This document shows positions 21,201 to 25,840 of a DNA stretch of 25,840 nucleotides, piece after piece. The stretch lies in the IMG/VR virus record IMGVR_UViG_3300043435_000812, positions 1 through 25,840 of that record; one strand, given 5' to 3'. Source of the stretch: a virus. The position numbers and the translations under genes are program-made. Every line of letters begins with the position of its first letter. Position 1 is the stretch's first letter. The notes beneath the pieces are model-generated. The model ran no database searches. It was not told the DNA's origin and was given only the letters and a program-made list of their open reading frames with translations.

Positions 21201-22141
21201 ATTGCTTTTTGTTGAGATTGAAGGGCATACTTTTGTTTCAAGAATGAAATGTATTCTGATATAGATGCTGTTATTTGTTTTTGAAACTCATTTTCATCTG
21301 ACATATTTTTCAATGTAGTTCCATAAGTATCATTGATCTGTTTTATCAGGTCAAGTCTTTCTTGTGATTTAGGATTTGTTGCTGAAAGTTGTGCTGCAAG
21401 TGTTTGATAACCTGCTGCTTCCTTACCAATAAAACTCTCATAAGCAGCAGACTCTGCTTCAAGTGCTTTTGTTCTTTCCTCTGATGCTTTCTTTGCTTCC
21501 TCCTCTGCTTTTGTTGCCTTTTCAGTATCTTTTGAAAATAAAAATAAAGCAGTAGCAGCAGTTGCTAAGAGTCCAACCAAAGCAAGTATTGGGTTAGCAT
21601 TCATAGCAGCATTTAGTGCTCTCTGAGCCAAAGTTGCTGTTCCTGTTGAAACTGCTACTGCTGCATTGGCAACTGCTTGTTCCCCAGCCAAAGCAATAGC
21701 AGCCTTTCTCAAACCATTCTGTATGAATAAAGTAGCAGCACTTTCTTTTTGTAGAACCTCACCAACTGCTTGAACACCTTGCAATAAAGACATAGCAGTT
21801 TGAAGTTTCATTATACTTTCCTCAACCTTACCATTCTCAACTCCAAATAGTTGTGCTGCTCCCTGAGCAATAGCAAAACCACCTGCTATACCCTGTGCTA
21901 TTGATGTGAATCCTTTTAGGTTTTTCAAATCATCACCAAGGTATTTTGTAGTTGCTGCTAAGTCACCAATCTTGTCTTGTAACTGACCTGCTGCTGTTGT
22001 TATGTCATTGAATGCTTGTGATCCCTCCTCAACTTGTAATGCTGCTGATCTTAGATCTCTAAGTGCTTTCTTTGTCTCCTGAATGGTTTTAGCACTCTCA
22101 GCAGCATCTATGAGAACCTTTATGTTTATGTTTTCTGCCAT
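18248..22141 (-). CDS. Tail tape measure protein
   Basis: 1297 residues, by far the largest gene. A helical start (IDAAESAKTIQETKKALRDL), an Ala/Gly-rich helix region, a membrane-like segment NPILALVGLLATAATALFLF (184-203), then long coiled coils rich in K, E and Q (about 204-450 and 860-1125), a second hydrophobic stretch (about 1128-1178, LALTGPYALAIQGLIATQVA) and the typical tape-measure end FADGGLVTGPGGPKDDKISA with LSNGESVINAKST. It sets tail length and is ejected at infection. At about 1.5 angstrom per residue the tail would be near 190 nm. Unusually, it precedes the protease and capsid genes. An 18-bp palindrome lies before its start. No lysozyme or peptidase domain was recognised. Confidence 0.92.
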   Translation of the reverse strand: MAENINIKVLIDAAESAKTIQETKKALRDLRSAALQVEEGSQAFNDITTAAGQLQDKIGDLAATTKYLGDDLKNLKGFTSIAQGIAGGFAIAQGAAQLFGVENGKVEESIMKLQTAMSLLQGVQAVGEVLQKESAATLFIQNGLRKAAIALAGEQAVANAAVAVSTGTATLAQRALNAAMNANPILALVGLLATAATALFLFSKDTEKATKAEEEAKKASEERTKALEAESAAYESFIGKEAAGYQTLAAQLSATNPKSQERLDLIKQINDTYGTTLKNMSDENEFQKQITASISEYISFLKQKYALQSQQKAIETALGKQATLEKQILDLEIQRGVAQTQLNAKKLGVYRDINIEQTPEWKQVQATQKLIDEKKNQIKAEEGVVSSAIQNSVKLSQQIKASGLRTSTERVENEKKTNDKVIKEHKDFVADYSKLDETIVNNTEDIQAQIVEGWTNTYEKQLLELKSSMESQKQTIIDEYNSALDVVDNNFQSYAESNKINLVNLDTNQIKEQYDRFVATQVGLSQKLQILEAQKTARLDQINRTYLQDQERLFKEQSERIKEIILESTNIVLSTSEYGRYINYVEIRTKQLKANVLAANKETYDKIEKEYSKNFDNFEKYQKLTKELAKSVGSEAYESEKGYYELRSQDIAKLSVEQTYLYDQNITDSKEFIQTLGLQNSQLLSIGSTLNAVSTSTNKVLSIWTIMASRKDDVNQLTETFINQGRQVTGADLTLLDYLGTLERVGMITGKENQSILNFGKALDKVKDSVDVTNTAWGSSVKVTDQVSKNVGELIYQVLDLGRAINSGETGQNKFLSAIYLDKLNILKDAEKNISAEIVTSNQKNLDQNQKFIDSQKRLITAYEETLKDKSLSPIDSEKYKVELEKAQGDLKKFEENQTKFIEKQKTQKSFAIKPTGPDQIGLEQLIKDYPELNDKIVKLLEDRYKAMTKIENDFYEEQKYELFMSLQKGNITKEKYDKDSETLEINHQENLLSIDVSYGKKGQDALAANEKKKGEIIKAEQDKVKASKQDFIQEMLNLESQLSAGIMDLVNADYERRIENLQREYDIRIGAVAAEARAYELSLQDRTAAEIQVEQKKQAFKDEMNQLDIERQNKERQLRMEQFNKQKAADIIQAGINGALAFTKALALTGPYALAIQGLIATQVAAQIGFIAAQQPAFADGGLVTGPGGPKDDKISARLSNGESVINAKSTKMYAPVLSAINQAGGGKAIPFAKGGLVTNTSTTMTIGEKAMVVDTSRLEQAINRLNERPVETYVKESRITAAQSQSQKEKKRTSF

Positions 22142-22156
22142 TCTCTATATTCTTTT

Positions 22157-22174
22157 CATAAAATATATTTTATG
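22157..22174. promoter_or_regulatory. 18-bp perfect palindrome before the tape measure gene
   Basis: CATAAAATATATTTTATG reads the same on both strands and lies in the 45-nt gap between the stop at 22187 and the tape-measure start at 22141. It could be an operator or part of an AT-rich promoter; as RNA its pairing would be weak. Confidence 0.5.
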
Positions 22175-22186
22175 GGTGGATTGTTT

Positions 22187-22780
22187 TTATAGTTTCCACA
22201 TTGTTATGATAACAGAAGGTATGCCTGGAATAGAGTTTGGAGCAACTGCTTTCAAATAAACATTTGTATTAGTTACAGAATACATTATGTTTATATAATC
22301 ACCAGGTTCCATATCAACAATAAAGTTCCAAGAAGGAATACTTTCTGCTAATGTTCCTTGTATAGCAACCTCTGATGCAGAATAAGGTATATCAACACCA
22401 TTCTTTCTAAACCATATAAAGATATGATGACCAGCACCTGATGTTTGGTCTAACTGAACTGAGAACTGAATGTTGTAAGTTCCTGCATAATCAACCTCAA
22501 AGTTAGAGTCATATACTTTTGTTATTCCATTACCAGAACCACTATTACAATACATTGGTGTTGGTGTATTAGCAGTTGTTGTTTGGTTTGTAGTATCATA
22601 CCAAGATCCATATATTGGTGAACCAGATATACCCATTCCAACAGAATAGGTAGCAGAGAGTTGTAGAACAGACTTATTACCAACATGAACATAGTCCCAC
22701 TCTGTAAGTTGGAGTTCATTTGTTACTTTGTTCCAATCAAGGAAGTATTTATGGTCATCATTTCTTAGGACTACACTCAT
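22187..22780 (-). CDS. Beta-sandwich tail/fibre protein (C1q/TNF-like pattern)
   Basis: 197 residues. The first 35 residues (DDHKYFLDWNKVTNELQLTE) could form a short stem or trimerising segment. The rest alternates beta strands: VLQLSATYSVGMGISGSP, then VDYAGTYNIQFSVQLDQTSG, HHIFIWFRKNGVDIPYSAS and SWNFIVDMEPGDYINIMYSV, ending PSVIITMWKL. The 'aGtY.i.f..q........i.....kNG' and 'l..GD.i.l....t' pattern is that of C1q/TNF-like or similar jelly-roll heads at the tip of phage fibres, which bind receptors or chaperone trimer formation. It lies downstream of other adhesion genes. The fold call is by pattern; the exact role is inferred from its neighbours. Confidence 0.68.
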   Translation of the reverse strand: MSVVLRNDDHKYFLDWNKVTNELQLTEWDYVHVGNKSVLQLSATYSVGMGISGSPIYGSWYDTTNQTTTANTPTPMYCNSGSGNGITKVYDSNFEVDYAGTYNIQFSVQLDQTSGAGHHIFIWFRKNGVDIPYSASEVAIQGTLAESIPSWNFIVDMEPGDYINIMYSVTNTNVYLKAVAPNSIPGIPSVIITMWKL

Positions 22781-22789
22781 TTCATTTCA

Positions 22790-22945
22790 TTATATTTTGT
22801 CAAAACACCAAGTGAAACCCATATCATAGAAATGTGGGTATGTTGAACTTGGTTCTAATGTTGTATCAAAAACTATTTTCATTTCATCTCTGATGATTTC
22901 CATAATAGTTCCTTCATATTCTGGTTTCAGTATATACATATTCAT
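22790..22945 (-). CDS. 51-residue protein in the fibre cluster
   Basis: A short frame starting ATG 22945 and ending TAA at 22790-22792 fills the 174-nt gap between two fibre genes. The product begins MNMYILKPEYEGTIMEIIRD, continues EMKIVFDTTLEPSSTYPHFY and ends GFTWCFDKI. A purine-rich AAAAAAAGAA run precedes the start and it ends 9 nt before the next start, as expected for a packed unit. The opening resembles MIILKPGLNNSVFTL of the protein at 13236-13646. Likely a small virion or assembly protein; too short for a fold call. Confidence 0.65.
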   Translation of the reverse strand: MNMYILKPEYEGTIMEIIRDEMKIVFDTTLEPSSTYPHFYDMGFTWCFDKI

Positions 22946-22954
22946 TTTCTTTTT

Positions 22955-23977
22955 TTAGAATGGTAATGAGTAATACCATCTGAAATAGTTTTCTAATCTT
23001 TGTTGGTATGCTTTGCTTATGTAAGCAGGTATCATAAGTGCTGATGCTATTTGTGTTCCACCTGTTGCAAATACAGAACCTTTATTTCCAATCCAAATGT
23101 CTCTATCTAACATTCTATAAGAAAGGTCATTATACCAATCTGCTTGTAGAAATGTTCCTGAGATTGTCTTTGGTTGTTCTACACCATCAACAAATATATC
23201 AATAGCAGATGATATATTACCAGTTCTATTATCAATAGGTTTCAAAAATCTTGTTGTTTTTGGACTACCAAGTGGTGTATCTGTATCACTTGGTATACCA
23301 CCACCATCTGTTCTCAACTGACATTTTATAGTAAGTATTGACCAATCATTTAGTAGATTCACACCAGCAGTTCCTGTCATAGTTGAAACTGTTCCAGAGT
23401 TTCCACCACAATATGTGAATACTATTCTACCTGAGGCATCTACTTCCAGTAACAAATCACCAGTTGTTGGTAATGTTGAACTATCTCTACCATCAAGTAT
23501 TGTATATGTTCCACCTTGTTTTCTTTTTATCACAAACATATAAGTCATTCCAGTTGCACTCACTGCTGGTGTTGTTGAAGCATACATATATGTTCCTATT
23601 GTAGTTGATGATGATAAGTATCTGTTTGATGTATCAGCAAAGTTGATAAAGTTTTTACCATTCAAACCATTTACAACCAATGGTGGTCTGTATGTTCCAC
23701 CTGCTGTTTGGTCAAATATATTCTCTATCTTAGGAAAGTATTGACCAGGTGTATCATTGATTAGATTATATGCAATCTGAACAGATCCACCAGTAAGCGC
23801 CACATTATCACCATTGATATAGAAAACAGGTTTTAGTTTTGGTTCTGTAATAGATGAAGGATTCAATGAGTTCAATCTATTGGTCATCACATTAGATGAT
23901 TGTAACCCACTACCAAGCCCACTCATCACACCTGATAAGGCACCATTAGCATATCCCTGTTCTAATCCCCTTCTCAT
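22955..23977 (-). CDS. LamG/concanavalin-like adhesion protein
   Basis: 340 residues. An N-terminal Gly/Ser-rich segment (ANGALSGVMSGLGSGLQSSN) is followed from about 50 by a lectin-like beta-sandwich: VNGLNGKNFINFADTSNRYL (a typical first strand pair), MTYMFVIKRKQGGTYTILDG, LLLEVDASGRIVFTYCGG, LNDWSILTIKCQL, IDIFVDGVEQPKTISGTF, RDIWIGNKG and the closing SALMIPAYISKAYQQRLENY, as in LamG_3/concanavalin A-like domains. Such domains bind glycans on the cell surface, so this is probably a tail fibre or tail-tip protein. Its ATG overlaps the stop of the upstream gene by one base (TAATG), so the two are translationally coupled. A GCGC site is at 23796-23799. Confidence 0.75.
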   Translation of the reverse strand: MRRGLEQGYANGALSGVMSGLGSGLQSSNVMTNRLNSLNPSSITEPKLKPVFYINGDNVALTGGSVQIAYNLINDTPGQYFPKIENIFDQTAGGTYRPPLVVNGLNGKNFINFADTSNRYLSSSTTIGTYMYASTTPAVSATGMTYMFVIKRKQGGTYTILDGRDSSTLPTTGDLLLEVDASGRIVFTYCGGNSGTVSTMTGTAGVNLLNDWSILTIKCQLRTDGGGIPSDTDTPLGSPKTTRFLKPIDNRTGNISSAIDIFVDGVEQPKTISGTFLQADWYNDLSYRMLDRDIWIGNKGSVFATGGTQIASALMIPAYISKAYQQRLENYFRWYYSLPF

Positions 23978-24399
23978 TAGTAAATCTCTCCTATTATTAC
24001 AAAGTTTGCTGTTTTAGCAGCAGTCATTGTTGCATTGTAAGCAAGTTTCAAAGACCAAGTTGCTGGTATGTGTAAGTATGGTGCCCCAGAAGCATCTCTG
24101 TTTTTGATGAATGGTGATACCTGTGTTGAAGCAAACATATCTACTGGAACAATAGCATTTGTGTTACCAGCATTCAAAGGAATAGAAACAGTTGTTAGTT
24201 CCCAAGTAGTTGTTCCATCTGAAATGTGAAGTGCAACATCTTTTGCAGCAGACTCATCAGTCCATACTGTGATACCATAAACCCTTCTGTCTTTTGTAGC
24301 ATTTGCTGGTAATATATCTTTTGCAACAGTTGTATCTGCTGGTGAGAACTGAGTCACTCTTGTAAAAGGAGCACTTGTAAAGTTCAAAGTTGTAGCCAT
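23977..24399 (-). CDS. Beta-rich virion accessory protein
   Basis: 140 residues, starting MATTLNFTSAPFTRVTQFSP. Alternating strands (RRVYGITVWTDESAAKDVAL, TWELTTVSIPLNAG, NAIVPVDMFA, HIPATWSLKLAYNATMTAAK, NFVIIGEIY) with small residues suggest a compact beta sandwich. Proteins of this size and look sit among tail-fibre genes in many phages and may be collar, fibre-base or decoration components. No domain name can be given with confidence. It has its own 20-nt leader made almost only of A and T after the fibre gene, with start context AAATATGGC as before the tape-measure and tube genes, and is coupled to the LamG gene downstream. Confidence 0.65.
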   Translation of the reverse strand: MATTLNFTSAPFTRVTQFSPADTTVAKDILPANATKDRRVYGITVWTDESAAKDVALHISDGTTTWELTTVSIPLNAGNTNAIVPVDMFASTQVSPFIKNRDASGAPYLHIPATWSLKLAYNATMTAAKTANFVIIGEIY

Positions 24400-24419
24400 A
24401 TTTTATTTTATTTTATTTT

Positions 24420-25840
24420 TTATGTATTATACATTAGTGCCAAGTTGGTCATATTCAAAATGTTTGTGAAGTCAACACTTGTTCCATTCTCATCAATAAC
24501 ATTTGCTTGGAATGTTACATTTGATTGGAATGTGGTAGCATTTGAGACTGTTCCACCAGAGAAAGTTCCTCCACCTCCACCACCAGTTGGTGTTTGCCAA
24601 GTTGCAATACCATCAGCAGTTATACAAGTAAGAACCTTACCAACACCCTCTGATCCATCTCTCAACTGAGCAATATAGTTGTTGTCACCAACTCTACCAT
24701 AAACACCTATTCTTATACCAGAGTTTGTCACACCATTTGGTGATACACTATTTTGACTATCCACATATATGTCAACACCTAAGTTATCATAACCTGTGTA
24801 ACCTGGGTAAAGTGTTCCACCTTCTGCCACAAAATATGCAGCCATATTATTTGATTGTGTCCCATCTGCTCTACCATACAAGGCTAGATTTCCACTGATA
24901 GTAGATTTCTGTGCATATGCCTGTAATCCAATGTTTTGACCAGTATTAGAACCTCTTGCAATGAATGTTCCACCAAACTGACTACTTTCTGCTGTGATAG
25001 CAGGACCTGCTGAGGATGGGTCATAAACACCAAACTTTGAATAACTATCATAGTCCCAACCAATACCATGTCCTATTGTATATCTACCATCATAGTATAT
25101 GTCATTAGATGCAAGACTATTAGCACCATCAAAATAACTTAGATAACCAGTAGCACCAGACCAAGTAAGACCTCCACCACCACCACCAGCAACAGCATTA
25201 TCAACATATTCTTTATCAACAAGTGATCTATTTGTGAAGTTTGCTGAATGGTCAAAGTTATATTGAATACCAGCAAAGTTTGAGTTTGCTGTGGATGTGT
25301 TGTAGGAACTATTGACCAAAATACTATCTTTGTAAGTAAATAAAGAAGTTTGATAAGTATTATTAGTTGATAAGACAGTCTCTTGATAGAACATTTTTGA
25401 ATATGTGTTAGTTGCCTCAACAGAACCTGCTCTATATAAGTCACTTGTTACATTCCAATCATCACCTGTTATAGCAGCAACACCATTATGACCACTACCT
25501 AAAAACAAACCTCTTTTCCAATCTGTTGCTGTTGTATATTTTCTGTGTATAGCATCTATTTGAAAAGCATCCATTTTGATGTCTGCTTCACCAGTTGAGT
25601 TTTCTAAACCATATGAGTTGTTGAATATAATGTTGCTATTACCTGCTGTATTACCAATAGCAAGTGTCTGTGATAATGATTGTGAAGCAACACCTGATGA
25701 TCCAACATCACCAGCAATGCCAACATACCAAACACCAAAAGAACCTGAACCAACAACATAGTCTATATTCACATTTATGCCAGTAGTCTGTGGGTTAGAA
25801 ATAACAGAAGTTATTTGACCTTCCATATAATGAGTTGCAT
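24420..25840 (-). CDS. Tail fibre protein, 5' end outside the window
   Basis: The frame has its first visible ATG at 25826 (468 residues) but stays open to the window edge, and its first residues (TSVISNPQTTGINVNIDYVV) look like the middle of a repeat-rich fibre, so the gene is probably longer. It is rich in N, S, T, G and Y, low in K, with polyglycine linkers (about 217-223 and 415-420) that separate segments. Parts such as SQSLSQTLAIGNTAGN, LVDKEYVDNAV and AAYFVAEGG are common in phage fibres of Bacteroidetes phages. The last segment (FQSNVTFQANVIDENG) is beta-helix-like. It would contact the host surface. No enzymatic motif or intramolecular chaperone was recognised. It contains the only CTAG in the window (24884-24887). 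Confidence 0.75.
   Translation of the reverse strand, partial: ATHYMEGQITSVISNPQTTGINVNIDYVVGSGSFGVWYVGIAGDVGSSGVASQSLSQTLAIGNTAGNSNIIFNNSYGLENSTGEADIKMDAFQIDAIHRKYTTATDWKRGLFLGSGHNGVAAITGDDWNVTSDLYRAGSVEATNTYSKMFYQETVLSTNNTYQTSLFTYKDSILVNSSYNTSTANSNFAGIQYNFDHSANFTNRSLVDKEYVDNAVAGGGGGGLTWSGATGYLSYFDGANSLASNDIYYDGRYTIGHGIGWDYDSYSKFGVYDPSSAGPAITAESSQFGGTFIARGSNTGQNIGLQAYAQKSTISGNLALYGRADGTQSNNMAAYFVAEGGTLYPGYTGYDNLGVDIYVDSQNSVSPNGVTNSGIRIGVYGRVGDNNYIAQLRDGSEGVGKVLTCITADGIATWQTPTGGGGGGTFSGGTVSNATTFQSNVTFQANVIDENGTSVDFTNILNMTNLALMYNT

Noticed and set aside
18241-22141. Peptidase or lysozyme domain in the tape measure
   Set aside because: No catalytic signature seen; the middle is coiled coil throughout.
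1-25840. Search for tRNA genes, CRISPR arrays, insertion sequences, integrase and attachment sites
   Set aside because: No cloverleaf with a TTC-loop, no regularly spaced repeats, no transposase or recombinase motifs seen. The window gives no evidence on lysogeny.
1-25840. Alternative genetic code
   Set aside because: All main genes read through in the standard code with normal family lengths, and TAA, TAG and TGA all end genes (for example TAG at 9675 and TGA at 9174).

Overview
The window looks like about 25.8 kb of a tailed double-stranded DNA phage (or prophage) of a Bacteroidetes host. The phage part rests on small and large terminase subunits, portal, head-tail connector, XkdF-type prohead protease, major capsid protein, two tail-tube-like proteins, a 1297-residue tape measure, fibre proteins and a holin. 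The host call rests on promoters of the Bacteroidetes/Flavobacteria type (TTTG, 19-20 nt, TAnnTTTG) before the plus-strand genes, and on A-rich leaders in place of Shine-Dalgarno sites before most starts. The tape-measure length suggests a long tail, roughly 190 nm at the usual 1.5 angstrom per residue.

Layout, in the minus-strand direction of transcription (right to left). 25840-22187: fibre and adhesion proteins, the first open to the window edge, plus an overlooked 51-codon gene. 22141-18248: tape measure. 18212-14611: protease-scaffold fusion, capsid, two paralogous tail-tube-like proteins. 13646-10049: a beta-rich virion protein, portal, connector, minor head protein, holin, HAD-like protein. 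7814-3851: a repeat/zinc-ribbon protein, a minimal family-A polymerase-like protein, a GIY-YIG nuclease and three unknowns. 3758-1: terminases, DNA methyltransferase, a sigma-like protein and the start of a membrane protein.

Two plus-strand islands interrupt this: five small unknown genes at 7893-9959, four of them with near-identical individual promoters whose -33 box touches the previous stop codon, and two genes at 13722-14565. Hairpin terminators close both islands. The minus-strand units carry a different signal, a dyad TATAC-N5-GTATA before the TerS, polymerase-like and capsid genes. One reading is host-type promoters for accessory or early genes and a second class for late genes, perhaps served by the phage's own sigma-like protein.

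The most striking property is compositional. Reading all 25.8 kb by eye I found only six CpG dinucleotides, every one inside GCGC. I also found no AATT, TTAA, AGCT, GGCC or GTAC, and a single CTAG, although GATC, TGCA, CATG, ATAT and TATA are present. Hundreds of some of these words would be expected. This points to an extreme purge of short palindromes and CpG, in a phage that also carries its own DNA methyltransferase. No tRNA, rRNA, CRISPR array or insertion sequence was seen, and no gene-free stretch exceeds 300 bases.
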